Positions 38,500 through 47,222 of a DNA stretch of 64,000 nucleotides are shown here, one piece after another (within the stretch, counting starts at the first letter, position 1; every line of letters starts with the position of its first letter). The position numbers were made by a program, and so were the translations under genes. Below the pieces are notes generated by a model. The model was not told where the DNA came from, made no database searches, and saw nothing but the letters and a program-made list of their open reading frames with translations. This DNA is from Bacillus luti (GTDB lineage Bacteria; Bacillota; Bacilli; Bacillales; Bacillaceae_G): NCBI RefSeq assembly GCF_001884105.1, contig NZ_MACI01000047.1, positions 47,821-111,820 on the forward strand. The letters run 5' to 3'.

Positions 38500-39399
38500 T
38501 TATGTTGCGCTCGTATTCACCGATAGATCCTTCTCTGTTCCCTTGCGAAACGTTAGTGCCATCCCTACGAATATAAGAACAATACCTACTACTTGCATGC
38601 TAGTCGGTCTAAATCCGGTAAAGACTGTGTCTAATAGTATTGCAACAGCAGGGTCTAAAAATACGAGTACAGAAATGAGTCTCGTCGATAAATCTCTTAA
38701 ACTGTCAAAAAATAAATAATATACAAACCCAGTATGTATAAGCCCTGTCGCTGTAATCATCATCCAGTTCATCTCTGTTAATCCTTGAAATTTCCCGAAA
38801 TCTACGAATGGTAGCAATAAAAAAATGCCTAAAAATGTTTGTAAAAATGTCATTGCATATGCGCTCGTATGCTTGATTCCTTTCCCTAGTAAAGTAGTAA
38901 AAGCATAGAATAACGCCGCAAGTAGTGCCCATACCATTCCAGATGACATGAGTTTCTCGAGCGACACACTTCCATCTACTCCAGCTACTAAAACTGTACC
39001 GAAGAAACAGATAGCAATCGACATGACCGCAAATATTGTTAACTTCTCTTTAAATACGATACTCCCAATCATTAATACGATAATTGGAGCAAGATGGTAG
39101 ACAGAAATCGCAATGGTAATTGACATAACTTCAAACGCTTTAAATAGAAATACCCAGTTAAAAACGAGAAATACGCCGCACGCTAATATTTGCACGATCT
39201 CTTTTTTATTCCATTTTTCATTTTTATATTGTCCTGTTACGAACCAACATAACGTTAAAAATAAAGTAGCACAAATACAACGAACGAATACTAATTCAAA
39301 CGATGGTAAACCCGTTTGGACAGAAAAAAATCCAATCGATCCGAAAATAGACATCGAAAGAATCATTTTGATAGCCGGCATTGATTTTGAATGAAACAA
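38500..39399 (-). CDS. EamA/DMT family transporter
   Basis: 299 aa with ten hydrophobic helices in two EamA repeats (about 8-140 and 150-288). The second repeat includes AVAILLDTVFTGFRPTSMQ. It exports or imports a small metabolite that cannot be deduced. It is monocistronic. The ribosome site TAGGAGG precedes the start. Confidence 0.87.
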   Translation of the reverse strand: MFHSKSMPAIKMILSMSIFGSIGFFSVQTGLPSFELVFVRCICATLFLTLCWFVTGQYKNEKWNKKEIVQILACGVFLVFNWVFLFKAFEVMSITIAISVYHLAPIIVLMIGSIVFKEKLTIFAVMSIAICFFGTVLVAGVDGSVSLEKLMSSGMVWALLAALFYAFTTLLGKGIKHTSAYAMTFLQTFLGIFLLLPFVDFGKFQGLTEMNWMMITATGLIHTGFVYYLFFDSLRDLSTRLISVLVFLDPAVAILLDTVFTGFRPTSMQVVGIVLIFVGMALTFRKGTEKDLSVNTSAT

Positions 39400-39479
39400 A
39401 ATATTAACCTCCTAAACATTTCACTGAATATTCTTTTTATTATACACTATAATTTTCCAAAACTCGAATATGCCATAAT

Positions 39480-39510
39480 AAAAAGAAGCAGTACACTACT
39501 GCTTCTTCGT
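39480..39510 (-). terminator. yhfN terminator overlapping its stop
   Basis: AAGAAGCAGT pairs with ACTGCTTCTT, with a T-run on the minus strand. Confidence 0.85.
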
Positions 39511-40761
39511 TTTTTCATATTGTTCAAACGTATGAATTCTTTCAAAAATTGGTGGGTGTGTATATAAGAAAAATTTCACTAACGCAGGTGGATTCACTTG
39601 GCTTAAGCTTGTTTTTGATAAATATTGAAATGTTTTCACACCAGATTTCCCGTCCTTCGTCATATTTAAAGCATATTGATCCGCCGCGCGTTCTTCTATA
39701 CGTGAAACATAGTTTGTTGCTGGTTGTGACGCGAAGGATAGTACAGAAGAAATTAAGAAAAATAAAGGTAAAATTGAGAAACATGCCACTTTTGAAATTT
39801 GCAGCGTATCTCCCCATTTTCGAATACACATATTTATAATACGACTAATGAGATACATACCTATAAACGATAGCAACACATAACTCGCAACGCCCCAATA
39901 TATATGTTTCATAACATAATGCCCCATTTCATGGGCCATTATAAATAAAATCTCTTTATCTTTTAATTGCTTAAGCGTTGTATCCCACATTACAATGCGG
40001 GCGTTAGGGCCAATTCCTGTTACGTATGCATTTAACGCATTCGTTTTTTTCGACATATTTACTTCATATACATGTTTAGCAGGAATGTCAGCTTTGTCTG
40101 CTATCGCTAAAATTTTCGTTTCTAATTCTTTATTTTTCAGCGTCGAGAAGTCGTTATACAGTGGATCAATAACGACAGGCTGTATGAATGTTAAAAAGAT
40201 TGTAAACGGAACAGATAGTGCCCACCCTGCTACCCACCATCTCTTCGGGAATTTACGAATAAGCCATAGAAGAACCGTAACTACGATTAACATCGTCGCA
40301 TAACTCTCCCAAAAACCGATAACATGATCTTTTATCCAGCTTTGTGTACTTTGCGTTGAAATGCCGTAATCAACGGATACTTTACGGCTAATCCATTGCA
40401 TCGGCAGAGCAAGAACTGTAGTAAGTAATGATAAGTAAAAGAAATAAATCGCAACTTGTAAGACACTTATTTTCGTCGTTTCCTTCGACCATTTCTCAAA
40501 CTTTCTTGAAACACCGAGCACAAGAACAAATAATAAAATAATCCATTCAAGAGGCGTCGCTAAAAAGTACAGTAAATTTTTCACGCGCGAATAATCTTGG
40601 CTTAGCGTAAGCTCTCTTGCATTCATAAAAGTTTCTGGATCTGCACTCGTTCCTTTATACATCTCCGGAATGAGTTCATGATTCCATCCAAATAAATACC
40701 AATATATAAGTAACGCAAATCCAACGTACAAAAAAAGCGACCACCCAATAACTTTCCTCAC
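39496..40761 (-). CDS. yhfN: M48 family (Ste24-like) membrane metalloprotease YhfN
   Basis: 421 aa from a GTG start with GAGGAGGGAATAGC upstream; the frame is open 17 codons further but that part contains the ribosome site. About six membrane helices. Zinc motif FIMAHEMGHYVMKH with the third ligand in RIEERAADQYAL. It resembles CAAX prenyl protease 1 and B. subtilis YhfN (426 aa). It probably acts in membrane protein quality control. Confidence 0.9.
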   Translation of the reverse strand: MRKVIGWSLFLYVGFALLIYWYLFGWNHELIPEMYKGTSADPETFMNARELTLSQDYSRVKNLLYFLATPLEWIILLFVLVLGVSRKFEKWSKETTKISVLQVAIYFFYLSLLTTVLALPMQWISRKVSVDYGISTQSTQSWIKDHVIGFWESYATMLIVVTVLLWLIRKFPKRWWVAGWALSVPFTIFLTFIQPVVIDPLYNDFSTLKNKELETKILAIADKADIPAKHVYEVNMSKKTNALNAYVTGIGPNARIVMWDTTLKQLKDKEILFIMAHEMGHYVMKHIYWGVASYVLLSFIGMYLISRIINMCIRKWGDTLQISKVACFSILPLFFLISSVLSFASQPATNYVSRIEERAADQYALNMTKDGKSGVKTFQYLSKTSLSQVNPPALVKFFLYTHPPIFERIHTFEQYEKTKKQ

Positions 40762-40840
40762 GCTATTCCCTCCTCTATGCTGCCTGTCTATTATTATTGT
40801 AAGTTCGTACATGCTAAATTAGAACAAGCTAATGACATAA

Positions 40841-40868
40841 AAAAACTCTTCTACATAAGAAGAGTTTC
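40841..40868 (-). terminator. Terminator of the CPBP operon
   Basis: AAACTCTTCT pairs with AGAAGAGTTT, followed on the minus strand by T7. Confidence 0.85.
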
Positions 40869-40934
40869 GCCTACCTGTATACACTCTATTCAGTTAGAAA
40901 CACACCCGCATACTTATTAAAACAAGTGCTCTTC

Positions 40935-41234
40935 TTAAGGTAGAACATCTATTAACAAACTAAAATCATGTAAAGAAAAAGAACTATATTTCATAATACC
41001 TTGCACAGCTAAAAGTAAAATAAGACCGATCACACACATATAGTTAATACTTTCTTCACTCTTTTTTTCAGTAACTATTCCGCCACTTATACATAAAATC
41101 CCTAATAAATGGAGCGCTAAATACATGAAAAAGTAAGCTTCTTCCCAGCGAAGAATAACATTTCCTGTCGTTATTAGCACTATACTAAGTAAAATCAAAT
41201 AAAAAAACTTATTTGATGATATCGTTTCATTCAT
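40935..41234 (-). CDS. Hypothetical membrane protein (99 aa)
   Basis: Three predicted helices (about 9-25, 30-50 and 60-82). No family recognised. It is last in a three-gene cluster with the 118-aa protein and the CPBP protease; the gap to its neighbour is 31 bp. Weak upstream AAGGAATG ribosome site. Confidence 0.65.
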   Translation of the reverse strand: MNETISSNKFFYLILLSIVLITTGNVILRWEEAYFFMYLALHLLGILCISGGIVTEKKSEESINYMCVIGLILLLAVQGIMKYSSFSLHDFSLLIDVLP

Positions 41235-41265
41235 GTAATTTTATACATTCCTTTCAAATTTCGAA

Positions 41266-41622
41266 TTAATGATGTTTCAAAGCTATAACGTAAATGATTG
41301 TTTTCATACTATAAAACAAAAGGAAAGCCACTATTACTTTCTCGAATACTGTATGAACCCACATATACTTCTCTTCATTTTTTTTGAAGATGCGCTTCAT
41401 CATTTCTTCTACAATTAAACCAAATATTAGTAAAACCCCTAACACAATAAGAAGAGAAATAATATTTTCTTTTAAATGAGTACTAGAAAATAAGTAATAC
41501 TCTGGAAACACAATCGTATCTACTACAGGTTGCACCCAATGACACACGCTTTTATCACACATATCTGTAAGAGACGTAGCATCTATAATGTCTTTCAATA
41601 TTTTTTCAATCGTCTTCTTCAT
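41266..41622 (-). CDS. Hypothetical membrane protein (118 aa)
   Basis: A hydrophilic N-terminus with two Cys (LTDMCDKSVCHWV) is followed by two helices (about 48-70 and 88-112) and a basic loop between. Family unknown. It starts 1 bp after the stop of the CPBP protease gene, so it is translationally coupled to it and may be a substrate or partner. Confidence 0.68.
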   Translation of the reverse strand: MKKTIEKILKDIIDATSLTDMCDKSVCHWVQPVVDTIVFPEYYLFSSTHLKENIISLLIVLGVLLIFGLIVEEMMKRIFKKNEEKYMWVHTVFEKVIVAFLLFYSMKTIIYVIALKHH

Positions 41623-41623
41623 T

Positions 41624-42478
41624 TCATTTATCCCCCACTACATCTGAAAAACTCTTTGCCTGCTCTCCATATATAACTGGAACTTCTTTACTCCAATATT
41701 TGCGGTTAACAAATAAAAAGATGAGTACTAAATTTAATCCCGTTATAAAAATTATAAGTCCCGGGAAAAACGTCGTGTAGTTTGAGAAATCTGCAAAACT
41801 CATGATTTTTTCCCTACTTACTAGAAACGAAGCACCGATTACAAATGCATTGTTTAACATATGGATCGCAATTGGCATGAGTAAGCTTTTCGTACGAATA
41901 TATACAATGGATAATACGATGCTAAATAAGGCCGCACCGAGGAAATCGACATGTAACATTGCAAATAAAAATGCGACTGCAATCATCGCTATACTCGTTC
42001 CCCATTTTGCAGCAAAGCGCTGCAGTAAAAATCCGCGAAATACAAACTCCCCAATAATTGGTGCGATAAATACGACCATAATAAATTGATATACATATCC
42101 CCCGGCACTATCTACAATTGGTTCATGCAAAGCGTTCATAATAAAATCTGGTGTAATCCATGCAAAGCTGTACATGTACAAAATGAGATAACCGTAACTG
42201 AACATGCATAATATAATCGTTATGTAAAAAACTTGCACCAAGTTAAATGTTTCATTTTTATTAATAAAACATGCAAATGAAACACGGTGTTTTCTATACT
42301 CATAAAAAATCCATGTAATCGGAAGGATATAGAATATAAAAATATTTATGAAAGAAGAATTTTGTATATGAAATGTACTTTCTAGCAATTCCCCACTACT
42401 TCTCGCTACTAAAGTTAATAGTGCAAATACAATTAAAAAATATCTAGCTCGCATCATTTGAAACGGATTCACACTCAT
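41624..42478 (-). CDS. CPBP family intramembrane glutamic endopeptidase
   Basis: 284 aa with about eight helices. CPBP (CAAX/ABI) motifs are present: EFVFRGFLLQRF (a Glu replaced variant of EExxxR, with PIIGEFVFRG), FAMLHVDF and HMLNNA. Members process peptides or confer self-immunity to bacteriocins. It is divergent from a two-component system with a 134-bp shared promoter region, which suggests regulation by it; not proven. Confidence 0.85.
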   Translation of the reverse strand: MSVNPFQMMRARYFLIVFALLTLVARSSGELLESTFHIQNSSFINIFIFYILPITWIFYEYRKHRVSFACFINKNETFNLVQVFYITIILCMFSYGYLILYMYSFAWITPDFIMNALHEPIVDSAGGYVYQFIMVVFIAPIIGEFVFRGFLLQRFAAKWGTSIAMIAVAFLFAMLHVDFLGAALFSIVLSIVYIRTKSLLMPIAIHMLNNAFVIGASFLVSREKIMSFADFSNYTTFFPGLIIFITGLNLVLIFLFVNRKYWSKEVPVIYGEQAKSFSDVVGDK

Positions 42479-42539
42479 CTCCTCCCCTATGTTACTTTTA
42501 TCATATCATTTGATTCTTAATTTTTTGTGAAAGAAAACC

Positions 42540-42561
42540 TTAAAATTTCCTTAAAAATTCC
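42540..42561 (+). promoter_or_regulatory. Tandem 11-bp direct repeat, probable response-regulator site
   Basis: TTAAAATTTCC is followed at once by TTAAAAATTCC. An 11-bp period is typical of OmpR-family response regulators. A TATGAT -10 candidate lies at 42581-42586, so the repeats cover the -35 position. It lies between the CPBP operon and the two-component genes. Confidence 0.5.
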
Positions 42562-42612
42562 ATAAGTTACAAAATGATGGTATGATATTCGAGGAAATTA
42601 GGAGGGATTCTT

Positions 42613-43317
42613 ATGTATGAAGCAAATATTTTACTCGTTGATGACGAAACAGCAATATTACAACTACTAACTACCATTCTTGAAAAAGAAGGTTTTTCTC
42701 ATATTACAACTGCTACTTCAGCGGAAATGGCTTTATCTCTCACTGGGCAACACAACTACGATTTAATCATTTTAGATGTCATGCTTCCTGGACAATCTGG
42801 TTTTGATATTTGTCCAATCATTCGCCAACAAACAGATTGTCCAATTTTCTTCTTATCAGCGAAAGCATCCGATTTAGATAAAATATGTGGTTTTTCATAC
42901 GGTGCAGATGATTATATTACGAAGCCATTTAATCCACTAGAAGTAGTAGCACGTATAAAAGCACAACTCCGTAGACATATGAAGCAAGCAGTACCACACG
43001 AACAAAAAGCACACTCCAGTTCATTTGGCAGATTTGAAATTGATCGATATTCCGCAGAACTTACAGTAGGTGGACATGTTGTCGAATGTTCCGCCCAGCT
43101 ATTTCAGCTATTACTCTTCTTTTGCGAGAATCCGAACTATGTATTTTCGAAGGAAGAAATATACGAAAAAGTTTGGGGAGCACCTGCCTACAATGGCGAT
43201 GACAATACCGTTATGGTCCACATTCGAAAACTACGTGAAAAAATTGAACAAGACCCAAGTAAACCAGAATATATAAAAACTGTGCGCGGACTTGGCTATA
43301 AGTTCATTACAAAGTAG
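42613..43317 (+). CDS. OmpR-family response regulator
   Basis: 234 aa. The receiver domain has phospho-acceptor Asp55 (LIILDVMLPG), acid pocket VDDE and Lys in DYITKPF. The C-terminal winged helix ends in IKTVRGLGYKFI. AGGAGGG ribosome site. First of a two-gene operon with the following histidine kinase. Confidence 0.95.
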   Translation: MYEANILLVDDETAILQLLTTILEKEGFSHITTATSAEMALSLTGQHNYDLIILDVMLPGQSGFDICPIIRQQTDCPIFFLSAKASDLDKICGFSYGADDYITKPFNPLEVVARIKAQLRRHMKQAVPHEQKAHSSSFGRFEIDRYSAELTVGGHVVECSAQLFQLLLFFCENPNYVFSKEEIYEKVWGAPAYNGDDNTVMVHIRKLREKIEQDPSKPEYIKTVRGLGYKFITK

Positions 43318-43326
43318 GGTGACGAT

Positions 43327-45069
43327 ATGAACTTTAATAAACGACTTATTATCCAGTTTATCCTGCAACACGTATTTGTTTTGGTTACACTATTGATAGC
43401 TGTAGTAGCTGCTTTCACTTATTTAATTTTTCTTGTTACGAGTACTTCATACGAACCGAACATTCCAGATTCTGATAATTTTATGATTTCAAGATATATC
43501 TCTTCAGAAGATGGCGATATTTCGTTAAAAACTGAAGTAAAAGACTTAATTAAAGAGAAAAATGATTGGATTCAAATTGTGGCGGAAAACGGAAAAGTTC
43601 TCTATCACTTTAATACGCCTAGTGACGTACCAACATCTTATACGAAAGTATCATTATTCTCATATATACAGAATCATATAGAAAGCCCTTATACATTTAC
43701 ATATTGGGAAATTGAATTAGAAGAAAAAAACGTACTTGTTATTTACGGCGGTACGTTAAAAAGCAATGGAGTACTGAAATCACTCCAGAAAGAGCACCCT
43801 TCTGTATCTACGGATACATTCACATTAACAGAAGAAGAAAAACAGTTACTTTCTAAAGAAAAAGCAACGCTTCAAATCTTTAATAGTGGCGGCGAAGAAG
43901 TATTCTCCTATCCAAATGGAAAGAAAAAAACGTTTTCTGCCATACAAGCTGCTCTTAACGCAAAAGAACCGTGGAATCATAAAGAAAACACGTCTAGCTT
44001 TTACGATGCAAATAGCGGTCTTCTTCTCGTTGTAACTGCCAAAAACGAGCACTACTACCCAGATGATGAAATAGAAGATGTATTTGCTAAAAAGTTTCTA
44101 ATCGGATGCGGATTAATCCTGCTTATCGTATTTGTTTATTTAGTCATTCTTTCTATTTGGTACGGTAATAAATTTGGAAAACCGTTATTGCATGCGATGC
44201 GCTGGCTTAAGAATATAGCTGGTGGAAAGTACGAAGAACCTGTTAGTAAAAAAGGGAAACCTGTCAGGTTCCGGCGATCCGGTAAAGAAAAATGGTCATT
44301 CCGCTTATTTAGTGATGTTACAAATTCACTAGAGCATCTTTCTATTACACTTAAAAAAAATGATGCAATGAGGCAAGTACTGCAGCAAACACGTGAAGAA
44401 TGGATTACCGGTCTCACACATGATTTAAAAACGCCACTTAGCTCTATATATGGCTACGCATTATTACTAGAATCACAGCAGTACAACTGGACTGATCGCG
44501 ACATTCAACAATTCGGCAGCGTTATGAAAGAGAAATCTCAATATATGACGACATTAATTGATGACTTAAGCTTAACGTATCAATTAAAAAATAACAGTCT
44601 TCCTGCGCAGCACGTAAATATTGAAATGAATCAATTCGTCCAAAAAGTATTATTACAATTCATTAATAATCCGACACTTCAAAATCAAAATATTGAATTC
44701 GTACCAAGCTCAAACAAAATTCAATATTTTATTGAAGAAAAATGGTTCCAGCGTATTATCGAAAACTTACTCGCAAACGCTATAAAACATAATAATGAGA
44801 CGACGAATGTAATCGTAAACCTTTCACAAAACGAAAATTTCTTTACACTATCTATTTCGGATAACGGAAAAGGCATGGATGAAAAAACGAAAGAACTTCT
44901 ATTTGAAAGATATTACAGGGGAACAAATACGGAAGAAAGCAACATCGGAACTGGACTTGGACTCGCTATTACAAAACAGCTCGTTCATGCTCATAACGGG
45001 ACAATCTCCGTTGAAAGTGAAATTGGAAAAGGAACGACGATTATTCTTGTATTTCCGTTTCGTTCATAG
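43327..45069 (+). CDS. Sensor histidine kinase
   Basis: 580 aa. Two membrane helices (about 8-36 and 259-280) enclose a sensor domain of about 220 residues outside the cell. A HAMP-like linker follows. The H-box is HDLKTPLSSIYGY (His365), with N-box NLLANAIKHN, G1 DNGKGMD and G2 GTGLGLAI. It starts 9 bp after the response regulator. The signal is unknown. Confidence 0.94.
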   Translation: MNFNKRLIIQFILQHVFVLVTLLIAVVAAFTYLIFLVTSTSYEPNIPDSDNFMISRYISSEDGDISLKTEVKDLIKEKNDWIQIVAENGKVLYHFNTPSDVPTSYTKVSLFSYIQNHIESPYTFTYWEIELEEKNVLVIYGGTLKSNGVLKSLQKEHPSVSTDTFTLTEEEKQLLSKEKATLQIFNSGGEEVFSYPNGKKKTFSAIQAALNAKEPWNHKENTSSFYDANSGLLLVVTAKNEHYYPDDEIEDVFAKKFLIGCGLILLIVFVYLVILSIWYGNKFGKPLLHAMRWLKNIAGGKYEEPVSKKGKPVRFRRSGKEKWSFRLFSDVTNSLEHLSITLKKNDAMRQVLQQTREEWITGLTHDLKTPLSSIYGYALLLESQQYNWTDRDIQQFGSVMKEKSQYMTTLIDDLSLTYQLKNNSLPAQHVNIEMNQFVQKVLLQFINNPTLQNQNIEFVPSSNKIQYFIEEKWFQRIIENLLANAIKHNNETTNVIVNLSQNENFFTLSISDNGKGMDEKTKELLFERYYRGTNTEESNIGTGLGLAITKQLVHAHNGTISVESEIGKGTTIILVFPFRS

Positions 45070-45114
45070 AAGAGGCGCTGTGTTGTGCCTTTTCTTTTTT
45101 TGGGGAGTTCGGCA

Positions 45115-45208
45115 GTACATGAAATTATATTCTGGATTTTTAAGTTATATCGATGTAACTCCATTTATATCGATTTACCGACAAAAACCGACTATAACAA
45201 TCCCCTCT
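45115..45208. repeat. Intergenic repeat, copy 1 (TACATGAAATTATAT family)
   Basis: It shares TACATGAAATTATAT, GATTTTT, TATATCGA and TTACCGACAAAA in the same order with 57649-57716. This copy holds an extra TATATCGA unit. It may fold or be a mobile MITE-like piece. Confidence 0.5.
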
Positions 45209-45223
45209 CCTTACCATACAAAA

Positions 45224-45253
45224 TAACCTTTCATAACTCACTATGAAAGGTCA
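45224..45253 (-). terminator. Terminator after the VOC gene
   Basis: ACCTTTCATA pairs with TATGAAAGGT; the T-rich side is on the minus strand. Confidence 0.75.
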
Positions 45254-45266
45254 CTCCATATTTCAG

Positions 45267-45632
45267 CTATTTCCCTACTAACACAAACACATTCTCATCA
45301 GGCGCTTCCATTACCGCAACGTGTCCTGATTCTGTTGGAAATGGTTCACGAATCCATTTTACATCTTTATTATCTTTTAAACTTTCATACGTTTGTTGCA
45401 CATCTTCTACTAATACTTCGACTTCCATAAAATTAATATCCGGATGATTGCTTATTACTAACTCCGAACTTTTCTCATCTGAAAATTTCAATCCTATTAA
45501 TGTCCAAATAGCCCCTTCTTCTAATTCTCTTTCTATAACCCAGTTTTGCTCCATTCCCATTTCTTTATAGAAAGAAACTGATCTTTCTATATCCTTCGTA
45601 TGTATAGATACACATTCTAGTTTTTTGAACAT
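45267..45632 (-). CDS. VOC (glyoxalase/dioxygenase superfamily) protein
   Basis: 121 aa from the ATG giving MFKKLECVSIHTKD, with AAAGGGGGAAATGG upstream; 14 further codons upstream are open but include that site. Two beta-alpha-beta-beta-beta repeats. Metal-site candidates are His11 and Glu in VAVMEAPDENVFVLV. Substrate unknown. It follows the AraC-type gene on the same strand and may be co-regulated. Confidence 0.83.
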   Translation of the reverse strand: MFKKLECVSIHTKDIERSVSFYKEMGMEQNWVIERELEEGAIWTLIGLKFSDEKSSELVISNHPDINFMEVEVLVEDVQQTYESLKDNKDVKWIREPFPTESGHVAVMEAPDENVFVLVGK

Positions 45633-45692
45633 CTTTCCATTTCCCCCTTTATGAAAAAGCGAACCATCTCCCAATGATTCGCTCTTACCCTA

Positions 45693-46595
45693 TTATTTTT
45701 TCTTCACCGGTATCCAAAGCTCTACTTGTGCAAACTCACTCTTATCTTCGTGGCAACGCTCATCGTACAGTTCAAACTCTGTCACGCCGCAATGTTCATA
45801 GCCTGAATGCGGGAACCATTCTGAGAATACTGCATTCCACGTTTGGTGAATAGACGATACCATTTCTTCATGAGGAACTTTCGGTGTTGTAAATACAGCA
45901 TATGTTGCTGCTGGGAAAGTACGCTTTGCAACTTCATTTGGTACATTTTCAAAGTCTGTAACTTCCATTCCGATAATATAAGTGAAGTCTCCTGTTTCTA
46001 AATTAAAATCTGTACATAATCCAAGCTCTACCCATTGGCTCGTATCTTTACGATTCGGAATCGTTGTTCCAAGATCTTTTTGTAAATATTCTTGCCAAAA
46101 TACTGGAATGTCTTGATGGTTTTTCCCTTCTTTACTTGTCGTCTTCAGTTCATAACCCGCCACTAAAAATTCTGGTTTATTTACAATACGATATTCCATT
46201 TGTATGCCCCCTAAATACGGATTTAATTTTCTTTGCTTTACATTCACGCTGTAATACATCGGTGTTTCGATTTCTTGTTTTCGATATTCACTCGGTGTCA
46301 TTTGAAATAATTTTTTAAAGGCTCTCGTGAACGTTTCATGAGATTGAAAGCCATGCTCAAACGCGATATCAATAACTTTTTCATCCGTATGAGAAATTTG
46401 ATAAGCTGCCCGGGCTAACCTCCTCTTTCGAACATACTCCATTACTGTATCACCTACTAACGCCTGAAATACACGATGAAAATGCGACTCAGAAAAACCT
46501 GCAATGCGAGCTAAATTACGCAACGTCTGTTTTTCCATTACATCTTCCTCAATATAATCAATTGACCTTTGAATTTGTGTTTCATAGCTTTCCAT
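45693..46595 (-). CDS. AraC-family regulator with GyrI-like effector domain
   Basis: 300 aa. The N-terminal AraC double HTH (about 8-106) has FSESHFHRVFQALVGDTV and FEHGFQSHETFTRAFKK. The C-terminal half (about 125-298) is a GyrI-like/SOUL small-molecule domain (YRIVNKPEFLVAGYELKT). Such regulators sense toxic compounds or drugs. It is divergent from the sigma factor gene. Confidence 0.9.
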   Translation of the reverse strand: MESYETQIQRSIDYIEEDVMEKQTLRNLARIAGFSESHFHRVFQALVGDTVMEYVRKRRLARAAYQISHTDEKVIDIAFEHGFQSHETFTRAFKKLFQMTPSEYRKQEIETPMYYSVNVKQRKLNPYLGGIQMEYRIVNKPEFLVAGYELKTTSKEGKNHQDIPVFWQEYLQKDLGTTIPNRKDTSQWVELGLCTDFNLETGDFTYIIGMEVTDFENVPNEVAKRTFPAATYAVFTTPKVPHEEMVSSIHQTWNAVFSEWFPHSGYEHCGVTEFELYDERCHEDKSEFAQVELWIPVKKK

Positions 46596-46680
46596 CTCTG
46601 TTCACCCGCCTTATATGTATTATGATAAAAGAGAACGCAATCCAATTCTTGACGTTTTTTACTATAATTTTAAAAACAAA

Positions 46681-46706
46681 TGTAACTTTTTTATATGTAT
46701 TTCGTT
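46681..46706 (+). promoter_or_regulatory. ECF-type autoregulatory promoter
   Basis: TGTAAC, a 16-bp spacer and CGTT fit the -35/-10 pattern of ECF sigma factors (AAC and CGT cores). It lies 26 bp before the sigma gene start. Confidence 0.55.
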
Positions 46707-46731
46707 GTTATGTATGAAGGGAGGGAAATTA

Positions 46732-47217
46732 GTGAAACGCAACCAATCATTAGAAGATATTTATTCAGATCATATGCATGATTTATTTCGCTATCTTCTC
46801 TCCCTAACCGGAGATTCTCACTGTGCGGAAGATCTCATGCAGGAAACCTTTTATCGCATGCTCGTCCATATTGATTATTACAAAGGTGAAGAAATTAGGC
46901 CGTGGTTATTTACAATTGCCTACAACGCCTTTATCGATTGGTATCGAAAAGAGAAAAAATATAAAACAACAAAAGTGGAAGAATTCCATTTACCAAACGT
47001 GCCAAGTACAGAACATGAATATTTCGTAAAACATGAGATTGCTAGTTGGTTAGATAGTTTATCTTCTCTTCCCCTTAAAAGACGAAATGTCCTACTACTA
47101 CGAGATTACTACGGATTCTCGTATAAAGAAATAGCAGAAATGACCGGTCTCTCATTAGCGAAAGTGAAAATTGAATTACACCGCGGACGGAAAGAAGCAA
47201 GAAACATAGAGGAGTGA
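46732..47217 (+). CDS. ECF sigma factor
   Basis: 161 aa from a GTG start with GGGAGGG upstream; 39 in-frame codons further upstream cover the promoter and are not counted. Sigma region 2 is YSDHMHDLFRYLLSL with CAEDLMQETFYRML, and region 4 is LPLKRRNVLLLRDYYGFSY. It directs transcription of stress genes and probably itself. Its stop is 5 bp from the start of the anti-sigma gene. Confidence 0.92.
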   Translation: MKRNQSLEDIYSDHMHDLFRYLLSLTGDSHCAEDLMQETFYRMLVHIDYYKGEEIRPWLFTIAYNAFIDWYRKEKKYKTTKVEEFHLPNVPSTEHEYFVKHEIASWLDSLSSLPLKRRNVLLLRDYYGFSYKEIAEMTGLSLAKVKIELHRGRKEARNIEE

Positions 47218-47222
47218 TACAG

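Noticed and set aside
45123-45226. Extension of a small plus-strand ORF after the histidine kinase
   Set aside because: It overlaps a repeat and terminator and has no start signal.
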